Assembly: GCF_900119735.1 (NCBI RefSeq)
Contig: NZ_FPJW01000003.1
Coordinates: forward strand, 186,001-250,000
Length of the DNA: 64,000 nucleotides
Direction of reading: 5' to 3'
DNA from: Marinospirillum alkaliphilum DSM 21637
GTDB lineage: Bacteria > Pseudomonadota > Gammaproteobacteria > Pseudomonadales > Halomonadaceae
Shown: piece by piece, positions 18,996-26,116 of the stretch
Layout: every line of letters starts with the position of its first letter
How positions within the stretch are numbered: the first letter of the stretch is position 1
Made by a program: the position numbers and the translations under genes
Notes under the pieces: generated by a model
Database searches by the model: none
Told to the model about the DNA's origin: nothing
Seen by the model: the letters and a program-made list of their open reading frames with translations, nothing else

Positions 18996-19859
18996 TCAGT
19001 GCAAGGCTTGCTGCAGGTGATCCAGCGTCAGATCCACCAGAGTCAACAGAGACTCGATAGCCAGGGTTGCCTGTTGAAAATAATCACCAGCGCTGATGGT
19101 TAGTGGTTGGTCGGTCAGCAACTCCTGTTGAATACAATTCAGCAGGTTGGAGACCTGATGTTCTGCCTGTTGCAGCGGTAACAGGGCTGCAGGTAGATGT
19201 TGATCAAACTCGGTTCGCAAGGACCGAAATGCCAGAGTTGAGAGCAGGTGGATCTTTTGGTACAGAAAACGCAGCCGTATGCGTTGTTCTGCACTGTTGT
19301 GACCGGCTGCTGCCATGCCAGTCCCCAGGGCTCTGGCTTGGCCGGCCCATTCAGCAGTTTGTAACACTTCATGCCAGATCAGTGGCAACCAGGCCAGATC
19401 AGGCTTGTTTTCACTCAGGCGAGTTTCGTAAGCCAGGTCTTCCAGCAGAAAAATGCTGCTACGGATAATCAAGTGATGCTGGGCAAGGTTGTTATTGGCA
19501 TCCAGGGTTCTGCCTTCACGCAATCGTGACCAGTGATCGGCCAGGTGCCGCCAGGTATCCAGATGCGACCCTGCATCAGTGTTTGTTGCTGTGGCCATCA
19601 GGTGATCCAGTTCCGCACGGGTGGTGCGCAGGGGTTCATGCAGGCTGGTGTCGCCGCACAGCAGGCCGTTACTGAGCCCACGGTGGCGCTGAAAACCACC
19701 AATTAATTGGCGTAATAACTTCATCTGTTGCAGTAGTTGCAGGTTCTTCTGGTGTAGTTGCTGCTGAATGTGCCGGTGCAGTAGAAAAAGCAGTGGAATG
19801 ATTGCGACTGGCAGAGCTAGAGCCAGTGTTGGTGCAAGGCTTATCGGAACAGAAATCAT
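18996..19859 (-). CDS. Membrane-anchored NIT-domain (nitrate/nitrite sensing) protein
   Basis: 287 aa. Residues ~8-28 form one hydrophobic segment, followed by HRH and a His/Lys/Gln-rich stretch, so the remainder probably lies in the cytoplasm. The long helical rest carries the hallmark of NIT domains, [16 protein letters not shown] near residue 56, which parallels QRERGLSNVFLAS in the NasR protein next door. There is no output domain. Its ATG overlaps the stop of the upstream MCP gene by four bases and has an AGGAGGT site, so the two are made together. Inferred role: sensory half of a two-protein nitrate chemoreceptor. NIT assignment is by motif only. Confidence 0.75.
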   Translation of the reverse strand: MISVPISLAPTLALALPVAIIPLLFLLHRHIQQQLHQKNLQLLQQMKLLRQLIGGFQRHRGLSNGLLCGDTSLHEPLRTTRAELDHLMATATNTDAGSHLDTWRHLADHWSRLREGRTLDANNNLAQHHLIIRSSIFLLEDLAYETRLSENKPDLAWLPLIWHEVLQTAEWAGQARALGTGMAAAGHNSAEQRIRLRFLYQKIHLLSTLAFRSLRTEFDQHLPAALLPLQQAEHQVSNLLNCIQQELLTDQPLTISAGDYFQQATLAIESLLTLVDLTLDHLQQALH

Positions 19860-20995
19860 GACTGACCTCCTGTCAGTTCAGATAAGTGATGGGCAATGGT
19901 GCGGGCCTGACCTGCTGCCTGAAGGTTGCCTTGTTGTCCCTCTCGTACCTGTTCTGCCAGCAAGGCAATTTCAGCGGCAGCCTGGCTTTGTTGCAAGGTG
20001 CTGGCTGCGACCTGCACCACCTGGCTGGTCAATTGATGGGTCTGCTGCAAAGCCTGTTGCAGCAAGCGGCAAACCTGGTCTGAACCTTCAGCACTTTGTT
20101 CCGCCTGATGACTGAAGGCATTCATCTGTTGTGTAGCGGCTTTAATGTGTTGCTGTACATCATCAATGATCTGTCCGATCTGGCTGGCAGATTCCATGCT
20201 GTGACGGGCCAGCAGTCGTACTTCATCTGCTACCACAGCAAAACCTCGGCCGCTTTCTCCGGCACGCGCGGCTTCGATGGCAGCATTCAGGGCCAGCAGG
20301 TTGGTCTGGTCGGCCAGCGAGCGGATGGTTGCAGTGACTTCATTGATGGTGCCGGAGCTGTCCAGCAGCTTCTGAATCAGCCCGCGGGTTTGTTGTGCCT
20401 GCACAGCCATGTTGCGAATCTGGTCAGCCAGAGTCAGCAGGGCCTGATGCCCGGATGCCAGCTCATCACCGGTTTGCTGACTGGTATTTCTTGAGGTTTC
20501 CGCCAGATCCGCCACCTGCAGGATACTGACATTTAACTCTTCTACGGCGGCAGCGGCAGTGCTGGCAGCTTCATTCTGGCGTTCAGCATTACGAGTGACT
20601 TGCACTGCGCTTTGTTCCAGCTCACCGGAAGCATGAGAAATTTCATCCAGCTTTTGCTGCAGCAGTTGCTGCTGACGCTGTAAATCAGTCATCTGCAGTT
20701 GCAGTTGTTGCTGCAGGGGTTGGAATAGCCTCAGGCGCAGTTTGCCACCTGGCTTGTTGACAGCATTAACACTGCTGACAAGAAACTGCAGGTCTTGTTG
20801 TAACAACAACTGGTTGCCGATCCACAGGTAAACAAACGGCAGTAGCATCAACAACGCCTGTGCTGAATAAACCTGGCCTGCATTAATGTACCCGGCAGCC
20901 AGGCTGACCAGCAGCAGGCCTGCTTGTAGCAGGAAAAAGCCGGCTGTCCCCAGCCAGCCTTGCAACAAAATGACGGGATAAAAGATCTGCTGCAT
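19856..20995 (-). CDS. Methyl-accepting chemotaxis protein lacking its own sensor domain
   Basis: 379 aa from the ATG at 20995, chosen because GGAGGGAAAA precedes it; the longer frame runs through the leader terminator and is rejected. Two hydrophobic segments (residues ~6-28 and ~38-58) with only a short loop between them, no periplasmic ligand domain and no obvious HAMP. Residues ~90-375 are the cytoplasmic signalling domain, with the highly conserved hairpin tip [20 protein letters not shown] then [15 protein letters not shown]. No C-terminal CheR-docking pentapeptide. The stop overlaps the NIT gene. First gene of the nasA-cobA operon, behind a sigma-54 promoter and an ANTAR-type leader. 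Confidence 0.87.
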   Translation of the reverse strand: MQQIFYPVILLQGWLGTAGFFLLQAGLLLVSLAAGYINAGQVYSAQALLMLLPFVYLWIGNQLLLQQDLQFLVSSVNAVNKPGGKLRLRLFQPLQQQLQLQMTDLQRQQQLLQQKLDEISHASGELEQSAVQVTRNAERQNEAASTAAAAVEELNVSILQVADLAETSRNTSQQTGDELASGHQALLTLADQIRNMAVQAQQTRGLIQKLLDSSGTINEVTATIRSLADQTNLLALNAAIEAARAGESGRGFAVVADEVRLLARHSMESASQIGQIIDDVQQHIKAATQQMNAFSHQAEQSAEGSDQVCRLLQQALQQTHQLTSQVVQVAASTLQQSQAAAEIALLAEQVREGQQGNLQAAGQARTIAHHLSELTGGQS

Positions 20996-21042
20996 TTTTC
21001 CCTCCGGTGTTCTGCACCACACTTGCCGCGGCTGACGGCCAT

Positions 21043-21087
21043 AAAAAAAGCCCGCAACCCCCTGCCGTGATGGCTGGAGTTGCGGGC
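21043..21087 (-). terminator. Leader terminator upstream of the MCP-NIT-nasA-cobA operon
   Basis: In the minus RNA, GCCCGCAAC (21087-21079) pairs with GTTGCGGGC (21058-21050), 9 bp, with a small inner GCC/GGC hairpin, then seven U residues (21049-21043). It lies about 50 bases before the MCP start, inside the untranslated leader: a premature terminator. Its first arm shares GCCC with the hexaloop hairpin at 21084-21097. Confidence 0.85.
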
Positions 21088-21097
21088 AGCTTTGCCC
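21084..21097 (-). promoter_or_regulatory. ANTAR-type hexaloop antiterminator hairpin (minus leader)
   Basis: Minus RNA GGGC-AAAGCU-GCCC: 4-bp stem and a six-base loop with A at position 1 and G at position 4, the features required by ANTAR antiterminators. The 3' arm GCCC is also the start of the terminator stem, so the two folds exclude each other. A possible upstream partner hairpin, TTGC-N7-GCAA, is at 21146-21160, but its loop is seven bases. Confidence 0.7.
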
Positions 21098-21176
21098 TGG
21101 TAACCTGAAAAAAAGGTTTAACCAAAAAACTCTGAATGTCTCGACTTGCCTGCGTTGCAAATCGCATGAATTGTTT

Positions 21177-21192
21177 AGCAAGAAGAGTGCCA
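21177..21192 (-). promoter_or_regulatory. Sigma-54 promoter of the MCP-NIT-nasA-cobA operon
   Basis: Minus strand TGGCACTCTTCTTGCT: the GG and GC doublets are ten bases apart, a near-perfect match to the sigma-54 consensus TGGCAC-N5-TTGCW. Predicted start of transcription is about 21167, giving a leader of about 170 nt that contains the hexaloop hairpin and terminator. I found no convincing NtrC site upstream; it could lie within nasR. Confidence 0.85.
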
Positions 21193-21288
21193 TCTCCTGG
21201 ATTTTTTTGACACGCATCAAAATTTGCTACTGGAACAGGACTTGCAAAGACACTGTTATTGATCGTCTTCAGCAGGAGTCACCTTGTG

Positions 21289-22566
21289 ATGCCCACAGCG
21301 CCTTATCCTTCTGCCCAGCAGTTTTTGCTGGCTGCTCGCCAGTGTGAAATTCAGGGGCTGGAACAGCTGGCTCAAACCTGTGAGCTGGTTGGGCATGTCA
21401 GTCGTCTGGTGCATGAGCTGCAGCGGGAACGGGGTTTATCGAATGTTTTTCTTGCCTCACAAGGGTGCCGTTATGCACAGCAGCGTGCCGAACAGGTGCA
21501 GGAATGCCTGCAGCCAGAGCAGGAGCTACGCCGTTTTTTTGCCAGCCTGAATCTGAAGCAGTGCCAAATGAGTGGGCATGTGCGCCAGTTCAGTCGCATT
21601 GCTGCGGTATTGCAGGGGTTGGACGCCTTGCCAGAGCTGCGTCGTTCAGTCATTGAGCAACACCTCACCGCAGCACAGGCCACTCAGGCGTTTATACAAT
21701 TGATCGGCAGTCTGCTGGCGGTGGTTTTTGAGGCTGCAGATGCCTCGGCGGACCCTGATTTAACGCGTTTGCTGGTGGCCATGTTCAACTTTATGCAGGG
21801 CAAGGAACTGGCTGGTCAGGAGCGTGCCTGGGGAGCAAGAGGGTTTGCTGCGGGGCACTTTGAGCTGGAGGATCAGCAGGGACTGCAGTTACTGATTGAA
21901 GGGCAGGAACGGTGTTTTGAGCTTTTTGCCGATTTTACTGCAGCGGAAGCACTGGGGCTGTGGCAGCAACTGCTGACAGACAAACCCCACGAAGAATTAT
22001 TGAAGCTACGTCAAGTGGTTAGCAGATCCCAGGCAGATCAACAGGTGCCCTCTGCGTTCAGTGAAGTTTGGTATGACGTGGCGACTGCCCGTATTGATGC
22101 CATGAAAATCATTGAGGACCAGCTGGCAGAAACCCTCAAAACCCGCTCTGAAGAGCGCATCCAGCTGGCTCGCAGAGAGTTGAAAAATCAGCAGCAGTTG
22201 TTGCAGCAACTGGATCTGCAATCCAGGCTCACTGAGCCACCGCCATCCTTTTGGGTGGAAGGCCAACTGACCGGTGTCGGGCGATCCCTGTGTGAGCTGG
22301 TACAGGCTCAATCACAGCGTTTGCAGCAGATGCAGGATGAGTTACAGGCTGCTCGTCAGGCGCTGAATGAGCGTAAGTTGATTGAAAAGGCCAAGGGGTT
22401 ATTGATGCAGCATCGTCAGTTGACAGAAGAACAGGCTTGGCGGCAGTTGCGCCAGGCGGCGATGGAGCAGAACCGGCGATTGGTGGATGTGGCAGAACGG
22501 GTGATTGGGCTGATCGGTTTGTTGCAGGTTAATAACAAGGATGCAGGCAGTAATAATGCCCAGTGA
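21289..22566 (+). CDS. nasR: NIT-ANTAR nitrate-responsive antiterminator
   Basis: RNA-binding transcription antiterminator that, in Klebsiella, binds nitrate or nitrite through its NIT domain and lets RNA polymerase pass a leader terminator of the nas operon. 425 aa from ATG 21289 (AGGAG ten bases upstream; GTG at 21286 is an alternative). Seen: NIT domain across residues ~20-300 with LQRERGLSNVFLAS near 46-59, a helical linker, and a C-terminal ANTAR domain (ERKLIEKAKGLLMQHRQLTE, then VDVAERVIGLIGLL). It lies between the two operons whose leaders carry ANTAR-type hairpins. Confidence 0.93.
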   Translation: MPTAPYPSAQQFLLAARQCEIQGLEQLAQTCELVGHVSRLVHELQRERGLSNVFLASQGCRYAQQRAEQVQECLQPEQELRRFFASLNLKQCQMSGHVRQFSRIAAVLQGLDALPELRRSVIEQHLTAAQATQAFIQLIGSLLAVVFEAADASADPDLTRLLVAMFNFMQGKELAGQERAWGARGFAAGHFELEDQQGLQLLIEGQERCFELFADFTAAEALGLWQQLLTDKPHEELLKLRQVVSRSQADQQVPSAFSEVWYDVATARIDAMKIIEDQLAETLKTRSEERIQLARRELKNQQQLLQQLDLQSRLTEPPPSFWVEGQLTGVGRSLCELVQAQSQRLQQMQDELQAARQALNERKLIEKAKGLLMQHRQLTEEQAWRQLRQAAMEQNRRLVDVAERVIGLIGLLQVNNKDAGSNNAQ

Positions 22567-22586
22567 TGTTCCATTTGAATGCTTGC

Positions 22587-22603
22587 TGCACCGCAATAGT
22601 GCT
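22587..22603 (+). promoter_or_regulatory. Possible NtrC binding site
   Basis: TGCACCGCAATAGTGCT, compared with TGCACC-N5-GGTGCA: perfect left half, four of six in the right half. It lies about 110 bases upstream of the sigma-54 promoter at 22696-22711, a normal enhancer distance. A single imperfect site seen by eye. Confidence 0.45.
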
Positions 22604-22695
22604 TTTTGTCTCTGAGGTTGTGGCCTGCTGTGAACCGCTGAGGTGGATATGGAAAAACAGTACTGATCTGGCTTACGAGTCGTATTTAAGGTTTA

Positions 22696-22711
22696 TGGCA
22701 CAGTTTCTGCA
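22696..22711 (+). promoter_or_regulatory. Sigma-54 promoter of the nrtABC-nirBD operon
   Basis: TGGCACAGTTTCTGCA: GG and GC doublets ten bases apart, -24 element TGGCAC perfect. Predicted transcript start about 22722, which gives a leader of about 125 nt before the first gene. Matches the element found at 21177-21192 on the other strand. Confidence 0.82.
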
Positions 22712-22765
22712 TTAAGCCATTCAGCAACACACGGCCCATGGGTCGACTGACACTGAAAGTTTTCC

Positions 22766-22779
22766 GGACAACGGCGTCC
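22766..22779 (+). promoter_or_regulatory. ANTAR-type hexaloop antiterminator hairpin (plus leader)
   Basis: GGAC-AACGGC-GUCC: 4-bp stem, six-base loop with A at position 1 and G at position 4. The loop and 3' arm are also the first arm of the terminator at 22770-22823, so binding of NasR here would prevent the terminator from forming. I did not find a clean first (P1) hexaloop upstream. Confidence 0.65.
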
Positions 22780-22823
22780 ACTTCCACCTGCCATGCAGGC
22801 CACGGAAGTGACGCCGTTTTTTT
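22770..22823 (+). terminator. Leader terminator upstream of nrtABC-nirBD
   Basis: AACGGCGTC-C-ACTTCC (22770-22785) pairs with GGAAGT-GACGCCGTT (22804-22818), about 15 bp with a single bulge, topped by a CCTGC/GCAGG hairpin and followed by seven T residues (22817-22823). It sits 24 bases before the ATG of the first gene, in the untranslated leader, and so is a regulated attenuator rather than the end of nasR. Confidence 0.88.
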
Positions 22824-22846
22824 ATGCATCACAGAGGACAGAGATC

Positions 22847-24202
22847 ATGAGAAAGAATTGGGCAAAAGCACTGCTGTTGACCGGTCTACTGGGTAGCACT
22901 CCTTTGCTGGCAATCGGTTTGCCGGAAAAGGAAGACCTCAAATTTGGTTTTATCAAGTTGACGGATATGGCGCCGTTGGCGATAGCTTTTGAAAAGGGTT
23001 TTTTTGAGGATGAAGGCCTGTTTGTGGAGCTGGAAGCTCAGTCCAACTGGCGGGTGCTGTTGGATCGGGTGATAGATGGCCAGTTGGATGGTGCACACAT
23101 GCTGGCTGGCCAGCCTCTGGGTGCCACCATCGGTTTCGGAACCGAAGCCCACATCATCACAGCCTTTACCATGGACTTGAATGGTAATGCCTGCACCTTC
23201 TCCAACGAAGTCTGGGAAACCATGAAAGGCAGCCTGCCGAAAGTGGATGGCAAGCCGGTGCATCCGATCAGTGCTGAGCATTTAAAGCCGGTGATTGAGG
23301 GTTATCGCAACCGTGGCAGAAACTTCAATCTGGGTATGGTGTTCCCGGTTTCCACCCACAACTATGAATTGCGTTACTGGCTGGCAGCTGGTGGCATTCA
23401 TCCCGGTTATTACGCACCTCAGCGTGGTGATACTTCTGGCCAGTTGAGTGCAGATGTGCTGATTTCGGTGACACCGCCTCCGCAGATGCCTGCCACCCTC
23501 GAGGCTGGAACCATCAGCGGCTACTGTGTGGGTGAACCCTGGAACCAGCAGGCTGTGTTCCGTGGCATCGGTGTGCCCACCATCACCGACTATGACATTC
23601 GCAACAATGTGGCCGAGAAGGTGTTTGGTGTCAGCAACAGCTGGGCTGAGCAGTATCCCAATACCCACCTGCGTGTGGTGCGTGCCTTGATTCGTGCTGG
23701 CCACTGGCTGGACGCAGAGAACAATGCCAACCGCAAGGAAGCCGCTCGCATCATTTCTGAATCCTACTATGTAGGTGCTGATTATGAAGTGATTGCCAAC
23801 AGCATGACCGGCATTTTTGAGTTCGAAAAGGGTGATGTGCGTCCGGCTCCTGACTTCAACGTGTTCTTTCGTTATCACGCCACCTACCCCTACTACTCGG
23901 ATGCCGTTTGGTACCTGACCCAGATGCGTCGTTGGGGACAAATTCCTGAGTACAAACCAGACAGCTGGTATAGCGATATGGCCCGCAAGGTATTCCGTCC
24001 AGACATCTACCGCCAGGCTGCAGAGTCCCTGATTGCTGATGGCCTGATGTCAGCAGCAGACTTCCCGGATTTTGCCAAGGAAGACGGTTACCGCTCGGTC
24101 GATCACAGCAGCTTTATTGATGGCAAGGTGTTTGATGGCCGTCAGCCAAATGCCTATCTGGAGCAGTTCAGTATTGGTTTAAAAGGCAGACAGGCTCCGT
24201 AA
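22847..24202 (+). CDS. nrtA: Nitrate/nitrite ABC transporter, substrate-binding protein
   Basis: Periplasmic binding protein of the NrtA/CmpA/NasF family that delivers nitrate to the permease. 451 aa from ATG 22847, chosen for the GAGG site and because [20 protein letters not shown] begins a clear signal peptide (cleavage near residue 25, before IGLPEKEDL). Seen: [20 protein letters not shown], the family's [17 protein letters not shown], and [16 protein letters not shown], typical of oxyanion-binding members. First gene of the operon behind the ANTAR leader. Confidence 0.93.
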   Translation: MRKNWAKALLLTGLLGSTPLLAIGLPEKEDLKFGFIKLTDMAPLAIAFEKGFFEDEGLFVELEAQSNWRVLLDRVIDGQLDGAHMLAGQPLGATIGFGTEAHIITAFTMDLNGNACTFSNEVWETMKGSLPKVDGKPVHPISAEHLKPVIEGYRNRGRNFNLGMVFPVSTHNYELRYWLAAGGIHPGYYAPQRGDTSGQLSADVLISVTPPPQMPATLEAGTISGYCVGEPWNQQAVFRGIGVPTITDYDIRNNVAEKVFGVSNSWAEQYPNTHLRVVRALIRAGHWLDAENNANRKEAARIISESYYVGADYEVIANSMTGIFEFEKGDVRPAPDFNVFFRYHATYPYYSDAVWYLTQMRRWGQIPEYKPDSWYSDMARKVFRPDIYRQAAESLIADGLMSAADFPDFAKEDGYRSVDHSSFIDGKVFDGRQPNAYLEQFSIGLKGRQAP

Positions 24203-24230
24203 TATGGCCAGCAGGCTAGAGGTGAAGATC

Positions 24231-25217
24231 ATGACAGCAGTATTACTGAAACTGAAAAGGGCCAACCCGGTTGGCTGGAGTGCTGACCAGTGGCGCAGCC
24301 TTGCATCCGGTGTGTTTTTTCCGGCCCTGGGACTGGCACTGTTCCTGCTGGTTTGGCACGCAGGTGCGCAGCAGATTAATACTTCACTGGGTACTTTTCC
24401 GGGTCCGGTGCAGGTGCTGGAGCAGTGGAACAATCTGGTGGAGGAGCAGCGCCAGGAAAATGAGCGTCGCCACGCTTTTTATGAGCGGCAGGAACAGCGT
24501 AATGCTGAGCTGCTGGCGCGCAATCCCGATGCCGAAATTCGCTGGCGTGAATACCGTGGTCGCCCGACCTTTTTTGATCAGGTGGTCACCAGTTTGGTCA
24601 CGGTGGTTAGTGGCTTTGTGCTGGCTAGTGCCATCGCCATTCCGCTGGGTATCCTGATTGGCTTGAGCCAGCAGGTCTATCGAGCCATCAACCCACTGAT
24701 ACAGGTGTTCAAACCTGTATCACCTCTGGCCTGGTTGCCACTGGTGACACTGGTGGTCAGTGCGGTTTATGTCAGCAGTGATCCGATGTTTTCACGCTCT
24801 TTTCTGGTGTCGATGATCACTGTCACCCTCTGCTCACTGTGGCCCACCCTGATCAACACTTCGGTGGGGGTCAGCAACATCAGTAAGGACTTGCAGAATG
24901 TCAGCAAGGTGCTGCGCCTGAACTGGGTCACTCACATTCGTACCATTGTTATTCCTTCCGCCATTCCGATGATGTTCACCGGTCTGCGGCTGAGTCTGGG
25001 GATTGCCTGGATGGTGCTGATTGCTGCCGAGATGCTGGCGCAGAACCCTGGGCTTGGCAAATTTGTCTGGGATGAATTCCAGAATGGGTCTTCCGACTCG
25101 CTGGGCCGCATTTGTGTGGCGGTGTTGGTGATTGGTGTCATCGGATTCCTGCTGGATCGCAGCATGCTGCTGTTGCAGAGCTGGGTGAACTGGGACAAGA
25201 ACGCCATCGTGCGTTGA
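24231..25217 (+). CDS. nrtB: Nitrate/nitrite ABC transporter, permease
   Basis: Inner-membrane permease of 328 aa. Start at ATG 24231 preferred (GAGGTGAAG upstream); an ATG at 24204 just after the nrtA stop has no ribosome binding site. Seen: a first membrane segment at ~residues 25-45, then a highly charged insert (residues ~60-100, EEQRQENERRHAFYERQEQR), then the BPD_transp_1 domain with about five more segments and the conserved RILRLNWVTHIRTIVIPSA-like coupling loop (here VLRLNWVTHIRTIVIPSAIP). Works with the products on either side. Confidence 0.92.
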   Translation: MTAVLLKLKRANPVGWSADQWRSLASGVFFPALGLALFLLVWHAGAQQINTSLGTFPGPVQVLEQWNNLVEEQRQENERRHAFYERQEQRNAELLARNPDAEIRWREYRGRPTFFDQVVTSLVTVVSGFVLASAIAIPLGILIGLSQQVYRAINPLIQVFKPVSPLAWLPLVTLVVSAVYVSSDPMFSRSFLVSMITVTLCSLWPTLINTSVGVSNISKDLQNVSKVLRLNWVTHIRTIVIPSAIPMMFTGLRLSLGIAWMVLIAAEMLAQNPGLGKFVWDEFQNGSSDSLGRICVAVLVIGVIGFLLDRSMLLLQSWVNWDKNAIVR

Positions 25218-25233
25218 GCAAGGGGAGACAGAC

Positions 25234-26106
25234 ATGAATCAGAAACATCTGGAACTGACTCAGGTAGCCATTGAGTTTCCAACCCCACGTGGTCCCTTCT
25301 GTGCGCTGCAGAACGTTAATCTGACCATTGCCAAGGGAGAGTTTGTCAGCCTGATCGGACACTCTGGTTGTGGTAAGTCCACGGTGCTGAACATTGTCGC
25401 GGGGCTGTACCAGGCAACCACCGGTGGTGTGCTGCTGAATGGTCGTGAAGTAGATGAACCCGGTCCGGAGCGGGCCGTGGTGTTTCAGAACCATTCACTG
25501 CTGCCCTGGCTAACCACCTATCAGAACGTGGAGCTGGCCGTAAAGCAGGTGTTCCGTGGTCGCAAGACGCGTGCAGAAATGCGCGAGTGGATTGAGCATA
25601 ACCTGGAACTGGTGCACATGAGCCATGCCCTGCACAAACGCCCGGATGAAATTTCCGGCGGCATGAAACAGCGGGTGGGCATTGCCCGTGCACTGGCAAT
25701 GGAACCCCAGGTGCTGCTGATGGATGAACCTTTCGGCGCACTGGATGCCCTGACCCGGGCGCACCTGCAAGACTCGCTGATGGAGATTCAGGCTGACCTG
25801 AAAAACACCGTGATCATGATTACTCACGACGTGGATGAGGCAGTGCTGTTATCAGATCGTATTGTGATGATGACCAACGGACCTTCAGCCACCATCGGTG
25901 AAATTCTGGAAGTGAAGTTACCAAGACCTCGCAATCGCATTGCCCTGGCGGATAACGCTGAATACAACCATTACCGCCACCAGGTGCTGAGCTTCCTGTA
26001 CGAAAAACAACGCAAGGTTGAGGAACTGCAGCCTCGCCGTGAAACCGCTGCCAGTGATGCCGGAAAGGATGCATCAGGGGTAGATGAGCCCAAAGCAAGG
26101 GCCTGA
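25234..26106 (+). CDS. nrtC: Nitrate/nitrite ABC transporter, ATPase
   Basis: ATP-binding subunit of 290 aa. Seen: Walker A GHSGCGKST at residues 42-50, Q-loop VVFQNHSLLPWL, signature ISGGMKQRVGIARAL, Walker B VLLMDEPFGALD and the switch histidine in MITHDVDEA. It has a single ABC domain without the NrtA-like C-terminal fusion of cyanobacterial NrtC, so it is closer to NrtD/NasD. The C-terminal ~35 residues are hydrophilic. It ends 10 bases before nirB. Confidence 0.93.
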   Translation: MNQKHLELTQVAIEFPTPRGPFCALQNVNLTIAKGEFVSLIGHSGCGKSTVLNIVAGLYQATTGGVLLNGREVDEPGPERAVVFQNHSLLPWLTTYQNVELAVKQVFRGRKTRAEMREWIEHNLELVHMSHALHKRPDEISGGMKQRVGIARALAMEPQVLLMDEPFGALDALTRAHLQDSLMEIQADLKNTVIMITHDVDEAVLLSDRIVMMTNGPSATIGEILEVKLPRPRNRIALADNAEYNHYRHQVLSFLYEKQRKVEELQPRRETAASDAGKDASGVDEPKARA

Positions 26107-26116
26107 GGTGAGAACC

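Noticed and set aside
21100-21120. AACCT / AGGTT hairpin around a run of eight T in the minus leader, considered as the first ANTAR hairpin
   Set aside because: The loop is all U and lacks the required A1/G4 pattern.
20996-21220. 75-residue N-terminal extension of the MCP protein
   Set aside because: It runs straight through the leader terminator and hexaloop hairpin. The internal ATG at 20995 has a perfect GGAGGG site.
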